Shown here piece after piece: positions 8,833 through 20,160 of a stretch of DNA of 64,000 bases. Each line of letters begins with the position of its first letter. Within the stretch, counting starts at the first letter, position 1. Position numbers and translations under genes: made by a program. Origin of the DNA: Phycisphaerales bacterium (GTDB lineage Bacteria > Planctomycetota > Phycisphaerae > Phycisphaerales > SM1A02). The stretch covers positions 1 to 64,000 of the forward strand of contig JAKVBU010000012.1 in NCBI GenBank assembly GCA_022446885.1, written 5' to 3'. A model generated the notes under the pieces. The model saw nothing but the letters and a program-made list of their open reading frames with translations. It was not told where the DNA came from and searched no databases.

Positions 8833-11076
8833 CTACGGGGTGGCGTCCAAGGTGGAACCGCGATTCAGGAATACTGGAGATTCCACAACCGCTTCGAGCA
8901 GTGATGAAAGCCGCCCTTCTTGCACTAGATGGGCGGCGACGGCGTCAATGGCCGTCTCATCTCGCACATCGAATCCACGGCCCACCGCGTATGTGAGCAT
9001 GTGGCGTGCTAGAGACCGCGGCAAGGCGTTGCGAGACAGCACCCAGTCGCGCAGCCCCTCAAGGCCCTCGATCGGCGGATCGCCTGGGGGCAGACCTCGG
9101 TCGTCAGCCTCGGGCCGAGGGCGACCAACTGCATCGAACGACTCCATTGCGAATCCCAGTTCGTCCATCCGCGCATGGCATGTGGCGCAATTGGGATTGC
9201 GTCGGTGTTCAATCATCATGTCGCGAAGAGATGCGCCACTGTGCCCATCGTCAGGCAACGGGTCGATTCCTGGTGGCGCAGGTGGCGGGGGCGCATCGAG
9301 CAACGCCTCAAGCACCCACTTGCCTCGCTTGACCGGGCTCGTGCGTGTCGGATTGCTGGTCGCCGTCAGAACAGCTGCATGCCCAAGTATGCCCGTGTCG
9401 TGGGCTCTGCTGATCAGGTGTGTGCCATCGGGCGGAAGGTTCATGCCGTAATGGGCGCCCAGTTGGGCATCAACAATGGACTCACTTCCCATAAGCAGAT
9501 CAGTCCATGGGCGGTCCTCGCGCATCAGGTGATCGAAGGTGTCGATGGTCTCCCGTTGCATGCTCCGCAAGAGACTGGCATCGATTCCGGGAAAGCGGCG
9601 GGGATCAGGGTGCAGTTGATCCAGCCGACGAACCTGCAACCACTGCGACGCAAACGACTCTGCCAGCCGTTTGCTTCGCGGGTCATCGAGCATTCGGCGA
9701 AGATGCTTCTGTCGGCCTTGCGGTGTGTTGAGCTCGCCGTTCCAAGCGGCCTGTAACAACTGGTCATCTGGCACGGAACTCCAGAGCAACAGAGCCATGC
9801 GGGCGGCGATCTCATGCCCATTCAAGTGGCGGCTTGTTTGTCCACTCTCAGGATCAGACTCCAGTCGCAGTAGAAAGCGCGGGTGAGCCAGAATCGCTGT
9901 GATGGCTGTTCTCGCTTGCGCATGTGGGGCATCGGCAGACTCGACAGCGAGCGAAACGACGCTGTCTATCTGAGCGGTGGTGGGTCGGCATCGCCAGGCT
10001 CTCGGGAGCATCGTCTGCACCAGACGACGAAGCGCCCGCCGCTTTCTCGTGGGCGTGTCTGCCTCAGAGAGATCAGGTTCCAGTGACGCCTGCAGCGAAG
10101 AGAGTACAGGTTCGTCGAGAGGCCCCTGCACTTCAATCGCCTGCACGATGGCATTGCGGTCCCGTTGCCGTGGATCCTCTGCATCGGGACGGTAGTAGTC
10201 GTTCACGAAGCTCGCCCGTATCTCGACACGCCCGCCGGGCAGTTCGACATCGACCTGGTGTGGGCTGATCTCGCGTTCAGGCACATCGATCAGCGCTACT
10301 CGAGCTCCAGCTGCATCCAATGCAAATCGCACCGGATCAGGCCCAGCTTGCTGCCCTCCGGCGTGAAGTACCACTCGATATCGACCTGCCCGGGGCAGCT
10401 CCACTGCTCCGATGGCCGAGGCGCGGGAGTGCATGCGGATGCCCTGTCCCGATCGGCGAGCGGCCCCCTTGACCGAGAGCCCTTCGCCTTCGATCCGAGT
10501 CGTTTCATACACAGGGGCATCCGGATCGGCGATTGCTCGGGCGGCCGCAAACTCTGCCAGTTCGATGAACTTCTCCAGCAAAGGAGGTGACAGCGACAGT
10601 GTGTCTCCAACCGTGTCGAATCCGTGTCCGATCTCATCGGCTGGCAGGAGATCATCGACGTCCATGTCAACGCCGGTCAGATCGGCGACGGCATGACGCC
10701 ACTCTGTTCGATTGAGCCTGCGGCCAGCAGGTGAACCCGGGCTCGCATGTGCCGCCGCGATCTCATCAATGATCCATTCGACATGCACTAGTGCAGCGTC
10801 AAAATCAGCGGCGCTCGGGCGTCGATCAGATCGCGGGGGCATGTCTCTTGCCTGCATGCGGGCTCGCACTCGATCCCACCGCAGTAGATCTTCCACAGAG
10901 TTCGCGGCTGTGTTGTCTTCAAGCATCAAGAGCGACTCGATGTTGATGTCGCCCTTGGGTGCTCGCCCGGAGTGGCAGTCTGTGCAGTGGGCTTCCAGAA
11001 ACACCTGCAGAGAAGGTGCATCGGTCGAACAGATGGCTGTGGCGAGCGTGAAGGCAGGAGCAAACGTGCTCAACAT
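8833..11076 (-). CDS. DUF1587/DUF1592/DUF1588/DUF1585 multidomain c-type cytochrome (PSCyt1-like)
   Basis: 747 residues from ATG 11076, preceded by GGAGGAG at a good distance. A short signal-like segment is followed by a cytochrome c haem site CTDCH at residues 31-35, then DUF1587. Residues about 220-330 look like a carbohydrate-binding beta-sandwich insert (YETTRIEGEG to AIEVQGP). DUF1595/1592/1588/1585 regions follow (LNGHEIAARMALLLWSSVPD; HAAVLTATSNPTRTSPVKRG). A second CxxCH (NCATCHARMDELG) lies in the C-terminal part. This is the standard planctomycete architecture. The haem sites would require the ResB/CcsA system at 1326-5389. It is coupled to the DUF1552 gene downstream. Confidence 0.85.
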   Translation of the reverse strand: MLSTFAPAFTLATAICSTDAPSLQVFLEAHCTDCHSGRAPKGDINIESLLMLEDNTAANSVEDLLRWDRVRARMQARDMPPRSDRRPSAADFDAALVHVEWIIDEIAAAHASPGSPAGRRLNRTEWRHAVADLTGVDMDVDDLLPADEIGHGFDTVGDTLSLSPPLLEKFIELAEFAAARAIADPDAPVYETTRIEGEGLSVKGAARRSGQGIRMHSRASAIGAVELPRAGRYRVVLHAGGQQAGPDPVRFALDAAGARVALIDVPEREISPHQVDVELPGGRVEIRASFVNDYYRPDAEDPRQRDRNAIVQAIEVQGPLDEPVLSSLQASLEPDLSEADTPTRKRRALRRLVQTMLPRAWRCRPTTAQIDSVVSLAVESADAPHAQARTAITAILAHPRFLLRLESDPESGQTSRHLNGHEIAARMALLLWSSVPDDQLLQAAWNGELNTPQGRQKHLRRMLDDPRSKRLAESFASQWLQVRRLDQLHPDPRRFPGIDASLLRSMQRETIDTFDHLMREDRPWTDLLMGSESIVDAQLGAHYGMNLPPDGTHLISRAHDTGILGHAAVLTATSNPTRTSPVKRGKWVLEALLDAPPPPAPPGIDPLPDDGHSGASLRDMMIEHRRNPNCATCHARMDELGFAMESFDAVGRPRPEADDRGLPPGDPPIEGLEGLRDWVLSRNALPRSLARHMLTYAVGRGFDVRDETAIDAVAAHLVQEGRLSSLLEAVVESPVFLNRGSTLDATP

Positions 11077-11433
11077 GGGTCGATCTCCTCCCGCCTGACG
11101 CCTCTGAGCGTACCAGCCCGGTGGCACACGACAACTGCCCGACTGACATGGGTCGAGTCGGGCAGGTCGTGTGGGACCAATCAGGTCCGAGAGGGGAGAG
11201 GAGCGGGAGGTCAGATGGCACCAAGCAGGCGCCTTCGAGTTCAGGAGGGGTGTTGGTGACCGGGTCCAGGGAGCGACTCCCGGCCACCGACACCCATCAA
11301 ACGCACCAGTTGAGGGCAGATTGCACCAATTGCCGGAATCGAAATCATCAACCGCCCATCCACTTGGAACGGGGGGGTGGCCTCCTGCGTGCGGGCAGTG
11401 GCGGGCATGCAGGTAGGATCGCAACCAACCGGG
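11077..11433. other. Intergenic region with three hairpins, between divergent DUF1592 and addB genes
   Basis: 357 bases without a credible gene. It holds the promoters of two divergent genes and three inverted repeats. The first has arms at 11125-11144 and 11156-11173, 18 base pairs with a two-base AA bulge in the left arm. The second has arms at 11174-11178 and 11184-11188, five perfect pairs. The third has arms at 11249-11264 and 11279-11294, 16 positions with one wobble and one mismatch; a nested perfect pair GGGAG/CTCCC lies inside at 11268-11280. None has a following T-run, so these are not ordinary terminators. A structured RNA leader, an operator region or a small mobile repeat are all possible. 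Confidence 0.55.
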
Positions 11434-14115
11434 ATGATCAACCGCCGCTTCCTTGCCGCTGATGAGCCACTGCTGCCCGCTATCGCGAGAGCGCTCATCG
11501 GTCAATTCAGTGGCGACATCGACCTGCGAGATCACGCGGTGGTGCTTCCCACGGCGCGGTCTTGCCGACGTTTGAATCAGAGTTTGAGCGAGCTCGCGGG
11601 CGATCGAGTACTCCTGCCTCCAGGGGTGCTCACCACAAGCAGCCTGCTTGCTCGGTGCGTCGTACCTCGTGAGATGCTGGCGCCGCCCTTGGTCATGGCG
11701 ATGATCTGGAATCAGGTTTTGTTGGAGGCTTCAGATGAGGACTGTGCCCAACTGACTGGGCATGGCGTCTCGTCTGGTGAGCGTGAGCGACTTGCACTGG
11801 CGCATCGGCTGTCGGCACTGGTAGGCGAGCTGGCCGGCGCAGGTACAACTGCCACGGATGTCGCAGCGAAGATTGCTGCGGACCATCTGCCGATGCATGC
11901 GTCTCAGTGGCGAGCGATCGACCGAATGCACCGGCGAGTCATGGAGAGGCTCGGGCAGATGGGCTTGATGGACGAAGACCAAGCCAAGTCCACCGCGATC
12001 ACCAGCGGCGATGTCTTCGTTGATGGTGTGCAGCATCTCTGGGTGGTGGCTGCTGATCCGTCGCGCCGCGATCGATCATTGCTGGCAGCGCTTGACAAGG
12101 CAGGTGTTCAGATCACCACGATCATCCATGGGCGAGAAGCAGATCTCGCGGGGGCATTTACGAGCGATGGCTGGATCGACCATGCGTACTGGGCAGACCA
12201 TCGCCCCAAGGTGGCCTCAGATGCATTGCACACATGTGGCAGTACGCATGATCAGGCGGCGGTGTTGCTTGAACTGTTGGCCGAGCGAAGTGTGACCAAC
12301 CCGACCTCGGTTCGAATTGTGACGCCGGAAGAGACGACTACACCCTCGCTGGCTCGAGGTATGGCGGCAGGCGACGTCCCAATTCGCCCAGCTCAAGGTC
12401 GATGTGCTGTAGACGGTCGAGTTGGCAGCCTGATCAGTCTGTTGTTCGCCGTGTTGTGCTCAGACGATGCTTCCGCATGGGGCATGCTGCTTCGGCACCC
12501 CGACATGGAGCGCATCGCAGGGCCGGGCGCGGTGCGCAAGTGGGACGCGGCGTGGCAGGCGTGCGTACCACGAGCACTCGATGACCCGTCGGCTGAAGCT
12601 TGCGCAGCACTCCTGTCCCCTGTCACGAATCTGCTTGGGCCGCTTCTCACAGGCCCTCCGGCGGCTGCCTCAGACTGGGCTGACCCTGTTGCAACCATCC
12701 TGCAGAAGACCTTCGGACCATGTGATGATCTGAGCCGGGCAGACACCGAGGTGCTCACGGGCATTCAGGCGCATCTTCAGTTGCTGTATGAGTTGCCGCC
12801 GAATGTTCTGACCACATCCGCCACGCAGGTTGTCGGCGCTCTCGTGCAGATGCTCGAAGAAGCAGATCTGCCGTCTGATGCAGATCCCAGCGCCATCGAG
12901 TGCATTGGTTGGCTCGATGCGCATCTCGATGATGCCTCGCTATGCCTCATGACCAGCGTCAATGAGGGCGTACTTCCGGCGGCTCCCAGTTCAGACCCAT
13001 GGCTGCCTCAGGGGCTTCGCGAAGCCATCGGTTTGCCAACCGCCCGGACTCGTCGGGCTCGCGATGCATGGCTCATGCAGGCCATGCTGCAGTCCGGTCG
13101 AGTTGTGGAATTCGTCGTACCCCGAGTTGCTGATGAGGGTGAAGGGCTGCTTCCAAGCAGGTTGTTGCTCGGTGAAACTGGCGAGGAATTGGCGCAGCGA
13201 ACGCTCGATCTGATCGATTCGTCGCCGGGCCCGACCATGGCCCATCGCAGGCCAGCTCCGACAGGCCCCTGCGTGTTCGATGAACTGCAGTTGCCCGAGG
13301 GAAAGCCGGACATTCGATCGGTTCCCGTGACGGCCTTCAAAACCTGGCTCAGCGATCCACACCGCTTTCTGCTCCAACGAGATCGACGCATCAAGGCACG
13401 TGATGTTGAGGCGAGGAGTGATCTTGACGCCAGAGCATTCGGAACCCATCTCCACACGGTTCTGCAGCGATGGGGGCAGGATGAGATCGATCGGGGCAAA
13501 GCAACCGAGTGTGCAGATGAAATCGAGGCGCAGGTGCTCGATGTACTGGAGTCCTGCACTCGGGAGACTTTCGGGCAACGCCCTCGCCCCGGCATTCGTC
13601 TCCAGCAGGCCATCGCAGCGCATCGGCTGCGGCACTTCGCTCAAGAGCAGGCTGTCCATGCCGGAGACGGTTGGCGGGTGATGGAAGTCGAAGTTGCTTG
13701 GGGGTTCGGTCGTGATGAACACGACCCCATCCGCCTAGGCTCAGGTGAGGGGCTACCTGTTACCGGGCGGATCGACCGAATAGACCAACACCCTGATCAT
13801 GGGTGGATGGCCCTCGACTACAAGACGTCGAGCAAGTCATTGAGGCCAGACGAAGAGCACCGCGACAGTAGAGGCGACTGGAAAGACCTGCAATTGCCTC
13901 TGTATGCCGCGTTGATGGAGTCGATCGGACGCATCGTTGAAGGGCATCGTCTCGGCTACATGTTGCTGGCGCCTGGCGAGAGCGCCGCCGGGCTTTCAAT
14001 GGCCCGATTCACCGCGGCGGATCTGGACGATGCAAAGCGTGAGGCTGGCCAGATCATCGACATCGTGACGTCGAGTGACTTGCTCCTCGTTGTCGAAGAA
14101 GCATGTACCCAATGA
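11434..14115 (+). CDS. addB: AddB-like double-strand break repair nuclease subunit
   Basis: 893 residues if the ATG at 11434 is used; GTG 11377 and ATG 11407 are in frame upstream. The N-terminal part has VVLPTARSCRRL in place of a P-loop, and LMTSVNEGVLPAA in the inactive-helicase region, as in the alphaproteobacterial AddB type. The C-terminal 250 residues are a PD-(D/E)XK nuclease: AFGTHLHTVLQRW, VTGRIDRID and the catalytic MALDYKT. The cysteines that hold an iron-sulfur cluster in Bacillus AddB are absent (LSDPHRFLLQ replaces the usual Cys-Pro). With AddA it should resect double-strand ends for RecA loading. It overlaps addA by 13 bases, or by ATGA if addA starts at 14112. Confidence 0.8.
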   Translation: MINRRFLAADEPLLPAIARALIGQFSGDIDLRDHAVVLPTARSCRRLNQSLSELAGDRVLLPPGVLTTSSLLARCVVPREMLAPPLVMAMIWNQVLLEASDEDCAQLTGHGVSSGERERLALAHRLSALVGELAGAGTTATDVAAKIAADHLPMHASQWRAIDRMHRRVMERLGQMGLMDEDQAKSTAITSGDVFVDGVQHLWVVAADPSRRDRSLLAALDKAGVQITTIIHGREADLAGAFTSDGWIDHAYWADHRPKVASDALHTCGSTHDQAAVLLELLAERSVTNPTSVRIVTPEETTTPSLARGMAAGDVPIRPAQGRCAVDGRVGSLISLLFAVLCSDDASAWGMLLRHPDMERIAGPGAVRKWDAAWQACVPRALDDPSAEACAALLSPVTNLLGPLLTGPPAAASDWADPVATILQKTFGPCDDLSRADTEVLTGIQAHLQLLYELPPNVLTTSATQVVGALVQMLEEADLPSDADPSAIECIGWLDAHLDDASLCLMTSVNEGVLPAAPSSDPWLPQGLREAIGLPTARTRRARDAWLMQAMLQSGRVVEFVVPRVADEGEGLLPSRLLLGETGEELAQRTLDLIDSSPGPTMAHRRPAPTGPCVFDELQLPEGKPDIRSVPVTAFKTWLSDPHRFLLQRDRRIKARDVEARSDLDARAFGTHLHTVLQRWGQDEIDRGKATECADEIEAQVLDVLESCTRETFGQRPRPGIRLQQAIAAHRLRHFAQEQAVHAGDGWRVMEVEVAWGFGRDEHDPIRLGSGEGLPVTGRIDRIDQHPDHGWMALDYKTSSKSLRPDEEHRDSRGDWKDLQLPLYAALMESIGRIVEGHRLGYMLLAPGESAAGLSMARFTAADLDDAKREAGQIIDIVTSSDLLLVVEEACTQ

Positions 14116-17100
14116 CACCTCACCCTCGAGAATTGGCCACGGCAAATGCTGGGTGCGGCAAGACGTTCACGCTGGCAAACCGTGTCATTGGGTGGATGAT
14201 CGAGCGGTGGCGGGCCACTGGAGAGATTGGCGTGGAGGGGATCCTCGCAGCCACCTTCACCCGCAAGGCTGCTGGCGAGATCCTCGATCGCATCCTCAAG
14301 CATCTGGCGCAAGGCGCGACGAGCAAGGTGTTCCGCGAGGCGTTCAAAGGCACCGTCGGCCTCAATCCCGAGCCAACACAAGAGCAGTACGCGTCCGTGC
14401 TCGAAGCCCTTGTGGGCTCAATGGACGCTGCGCAAATCGGAACGCTCGACTCAGTCTTCCATCGCATCGCGGCTGCGTGCGCAGGCGAATTGGGGCTGCC
14501 TGCAGGATGGACGATGACCAGTGAGTCAGGTATGCGGCAGTTGCGACTGCAGGCCATTGATGAGTTGTTGCAGGCATCGACGCAGGCCACGATCGACGCG
14601 ATCGTGATCGCAGCCGAAGAGGAGTTGCTCAAGGGCCGTGGCCCTGAGGCGATCCATGACGCGCTTTGGGACTCCGGTGTCATGTATGCATGGCAGTCGC
14701 GTGAAGATGGCGATGCCGGTGCTTGGCGATGGTTGCTTGATATTGAAGACAGTCTGATTGCGCCCGGGGCAAGGCGGCTGACGGTGTCCGAGATCGAGCG
14801 AGCCTGCGAAGAACTCGAGTGTGCGCCCGTTGCGCTCACCAAAGCTGGGGAGCCTTCCAAGCCATGGCTCACTGCGCGAGCCAACATCGTTTCGGCGGCC
14901 CGCAGTGGAACGTGGCCGCCGCTTCTGGGCCAAACGCTGGTGCAGGCCGCCAGCACTGGGTCCAAGTACCGAGGCGCCATGGCGCCCGATGCCTTCGTTG
15001 ATGCCCTGCATCCACTTGCCGGGCACGCCAAGGCCGTGCTCGTTTCTTCGCTGAAGACCCGGATGCAGTCTTGGCTGCTGCTGCTGGGCGGCGTCGACGA
15101 ACACCTGTCGAGCTTGCAGCACGAGACTGGCTTGTATGACTTTGCCGACATCGCCCGCACGCTTGCCCGTGGTGATGTGTTTCAGAAGGTCGGTGCTGAC
15201 TGGATCGAGTACCGCCTGGACATGGCCATGCGCGACATCGCTTTGGATGAGTTTCAAGACACGTCGGTGGAGCAGTTCAAAGTGCTGCAGCCCGTTCTGC
15301 AGGAGCTCTTCGCCGGTGACGGGTCGCATGAAACTCCGCGGCACCTGCTGGTGGTGGCCGACGAGAAGCAGTCGATTTACGGTTGGCGGGGGGGAACACC
15401 TCAACTGCTGGGTGAGTTGGAGTCGCTGGGGGGCAGTGAGTTGCACCGAATGTCGCTGGCGAAGTCATGGCGCAGTGCACCTCGCGTGTTGGAGTTCGTT
15501 GACAGTGTCTTTGCGGGCATGAAGGCCAACGGGGCATTACTGGCTGCTGAGCAGGCACCCGTATCTGCCCAAGAGCTCGAAGCCGTCGGCCTTGGGGCAC
15601 TGGGCAGCGAGTCTGGTCCGATTGCATCTGCATTGGACGCATGGCCGTGGACCCCTCACGAAGCCCAGCACAAAGACATGACCGGTGGGGTCGTGGCTTG
15701 GCAGGCCCCATGGGCCGGCAAAGACAAGACGCCACCGCTTGACCTGGCTGTGGAGATCGCCCAGTCACGAATGCCCCATGCCCGTTCGATCGGCATTCTG
15801 GTGTCCACAAACAAGCAGGCGGCGGCGATCGCATCACGACTTCGAGCCAGAGGCATTGAGGCAAGCGAAGAAGGGGCTGCAAAGCCCAAAGACCTTCATG
15901 CATTCGATGCGGTTGCAGCACTACTGCATCTGGCCGAGCACCCCGGTGATCGAGTTGCGGCATTCACCGTGTCGCACTCGCCGCTTGGGCCCATTGTCGG
16001 CCTGACTCCACTTGAGACCATCGCACAAGAAGAACAGGACTCTGCGATCGAGCAGTGTGCCTCGCGCATGAGATTGGCTGTGTTGCAAGACGGCCTTGAG
16101 GCTTTTCTTGCTGAACTCGTCGAAGAGGTGCGAGACAGTTGTGATGGCCGAAACGCAAGGGCGCTCGACCAACTCGTGCATCTGGCCCGAAGATGGTCAT
16201 CGGTAGATGCGAGCGCCTCCTCCACGCTTGCAATGTTCCTTGACCATGCCCGCAGGTCCGGCTTGGGTTCTGACAGCGATGGCCAAGTGCGTGTGATGAC
16301 AGTGCACAAGGCCAAGGGGCTGGAGTTTGACGAGGTGATTCTGCCGACACTTCATGACGCGCTCGTGAAGGAGCAAGCGGGGTGCCGGATCGCTCGTTTG
16401 GGGCCGCTCGATCCAGTCGCTGCAGTCGCCCCCAGCACCGGCCTGAAGGTGCGATGGGCGGCGCCGGTGCTTGATGTCTTCCGAAACCAGATGCTCAAGG
16501 GGCAGTACCAAGACCGTCTCTCCGGTTTGTACGTGGCATTGACGCGGGCTCGGCGCGGCCTGCATCTGGTGTTTCAGTACAACGCCAAGAAGCCCCGGCC
16601 CGAAGAGACCTGCAGCGGCCAGAACATCATTCGAGCTGCGGTTGGGGACTTGGACAATGCGCTCCTGTCGCGAGGTGACACCGAACAAGGGCCGTTCTGG
16701 TGGGGCCTGGGTGATGACAAGGCCTGGCTGGACGAGACCATTGACCCACTGCCGGAACCCCCAAAGCCCTCGCCCGTGGGCTTGAACAAGATTGAGGCTC
16801 CAGAGCAGCCGCCCGTCGAAGCAGTTGAACTCCAGGTGACATCGGGCCGTCCACGAAGAGAGGGCATCGTGCTTCACGAGTGCTTCGCTCAGATCGAGTG
16901 GCTTGAGGATGGGGAACCCGGCCCAGATCAACTTGAGGAGGCGTTCAAGCGGGCGGCGATTCAACTCGGTCGCCCAGTTGGGAAACGTCAGCGGGAGCAG
17001 CTCACGGCTCGGTTCCTGCAGGCAATGAGAGGGGACAAGGCCAAAGCGCTCTCTCGAAACGCCCATGACGCCTGGAATGTGGATGAGTTGGAGGTGCTGC

Positions 17101-17339
17101 GCGAGGTACCTTTGATCCACGGGTCCAGTGTGCAGCGGATCGATCGGCTGGTGCTGGGCCGTCGTGGAGGCGAAGTTGTTCGGGCTGCTGTGCTCGACTT
17201 CAAGTCCGGCGTGACGGACCTTGAGCAGGCCATGGACCGCTATCGCCCCCAACTGGATGCCTATGTGCAGCGTGTGTCTGAGGTGTGGCGGCTTGATGTC
17301 CAGAACATTGAGGCCTCTCTGTTGCTGATCGACGCCTGA
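14103..17339 (+). CDS. addA: AddA-like UvrD/Rep helicase-nuclease
   Basis: 1078 residues. Helicase motifs occur in order: Walker A ANAGCGKTFTL near residue 15, AATFTRKAAGEI (Ia), ALDEFQDTSVEQF (Walker B/II), VADEKQSIYGWRGG (III), VMTVHKAKGLEFDEVILP (V) and LYVALTRARRGLHLVF (VI). A C-terminal PD-(D/E)XK nuclease carries REGIVLHECFA and AAVLDFKSG. This is the AddA subunit that unwinds and cleaves DNA ends together with AddB. The start could instead be ATG 14112, which would give an exact ATGA overlap with addB and a protein three residues shorter. The first motif has Cys where Ser is usual (AGCGKT). The SerA-like gene follows after 16 bases. Confidence 0.88.
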   Translation: MYPMTPHPRELATANAGCGKTFTLANRVIGWMIERWRATGEIGVEGILAATFTRKAAGEILDRILKHLAQGATSKVFREAFKGTVGLNPEPTQEQYASVLEALVGSMDAAQIGTLDSVFHRIAAACAGELGLPAGWTMTSESGMRQLRLQAIDELLQASTQATIDAIVIAAEEELLKGRGPEAIHDALWDSGVMYAWQSREDGDAGAWRWLLDIEDSLIAPGARRLTVSEIERACEELECAPVALTKAGEPSKPWLTARANIVSAARSGTWPPLLGQTLVQAASTGSKYRGAMAPDAFVDALHPLAGHAKAVLVSSLKTRMQSWLLLLGGVDEHLSSLQHETGLYDFADIARTLARGDVFQKVGADWIEYRLDMAMRDIALDEFQDTSVEQFKVLQPVLQELFAGDGSHETPRHLLVVADEKQSIYGWRGGTPQLLGELESLGGSELHRMSLAKSWRSAPRVLEFVDSVFAGMKANGALLAAEQAPVSAQELEAVGLGALGSESGPIASALDAWPWTPHEAQHKDMTGGVVAWQAPWAGKDKTPPLDLAVEIAQSRMPHARSIGILVSTNKQAAAIASRLRARGIEASEEGAAKPKDLHAFDAVAALLHLAEHPGDRVAAFTVSHSPLGPIVGLTPLETIAQEEQDSAIEQCASRMRLAVLQDGLEAFLAELVEEVRDSCDGRNARALDQLVHLARRWSSVDASASSTLAMFLDHARRSGLGSDSDGQVRVMTVHKAKGLEFDEVILPTLHDALVKEQAGCRIARLGPLDPVAAVAPSTGLKVRWAAPVLDVFRNQMLKGQYQDRLSGLYVALTRARRGLHLVFQYNAKKPRPEETCSGQNIIRAAVGDLDNALLSRGDTEQGPFWWGLGDDKAWLDETIDPLPEPPKPSPVGLNKIEAPEQPPVEAVELQVTSGRPRREGIVLHECFAQIEWLEDGEPGPDQLEEAFKRAAIQLGRPVGKRQREQLTARFLQAMRGDKAKALSRNAHDAWNVDELEVLREVPLIHGSSVQRIDRLVLGRRGGEVVRAAVLDFKSGVTDLEQAMDRYRPQLDAYVQRVSEVWRLDVQNIEASLLLIDA

Positions 17340-17355
17340 AGCGTCCTGATCTACC

Positions 17356-19631
<2,276 letters not shown>

Positions 19632-19647
19632 ACCTTCACGGCCAAGA

Positions 19648-20160
19648 TCATCTCGGCGGTCGCAGCCCTTTGCCTGGCACCATCCCGGTTCTAGGCGCGG
19701 CGCCCATGGCCGCAGCGAATCGCTCCATGGTCGCCAGCGACGCACCATCGCCGGTGATCAATCCCTCCCCCCCAATCGAACTCATGACTCGCGGCGCACT
19801 GACGGGCTCACAGTCAATCTCGATGAGCATGCGACGGCCGATGTTTGCCGATGTGGTCGATCGCATGTCAGCGGCGGCCGCCTCAGTGAGTCTCACAGAC
19901 AGCGCTGGAGCACCTGTGGCATCGACTGTCCACCGCACCTGATCGATGTCTTCTTCGGTCAGAAATGGCTCGGATGTGGCCCAGAGCACCTCGTCTGAAG
20001 ACGTGACCACCTGTCGAGTGAACATGCCGGTTGCGCTCGTGTCTGCCATCGACATCTGCAACTCAACCTGCTGGGGCGGCGTGGAACATCCAACACCTGA
20101 GAGCGCAAGTGCCACCAGCGACAATCCAACCAGCCCCTTCCTGAACAGCACATCAGCCAT
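19648..20160 (-). CDS. Lipoprotein with SecD P1 head-like domain
   Basis: 170 residues with a lipoprotein signal, LVALALSGVGC, putting the lipidated Cys at residue 25. Residues about 85-150 (LTEAAAADMRSTTSANIGRR, MLIEIDCEPVSAPRV, GEGLITG) match the first periplasmic (P1 head) domain of the SecD/SecDF export subunit, here without any membrane helices. Domain role in SecD: interaction with exported polypeptides. It is the last gene of the oligopeptide ABC-like run, starting inside the permease gene (8-base overlap). Function in this setting is unknown; a periplasmic accessory to the permease or the Sec machinery are both possible. Confidence 0.65.
   Translation of the reverse strand: MADVLFRKGLVGLSLVALALSGVGCSTPPQQVELQMSMADTSATGMFTRQVVTSSDEVLWATSEPFLTEEDIDQVRWTVDATGAPALSVRLTEAAAADMRSTTSANIGRRMLIEIDCEPVSAPRVMSSIGGEGLITGDGASLATMERFAAAMGAAPRTGMVPGKGLRPPR

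Noticed and set aside
14120-15446. Two long minus-strand frames over addA
   Set aside because: They overlap clear helicase motifs on the plus strand and have no domain themselves.
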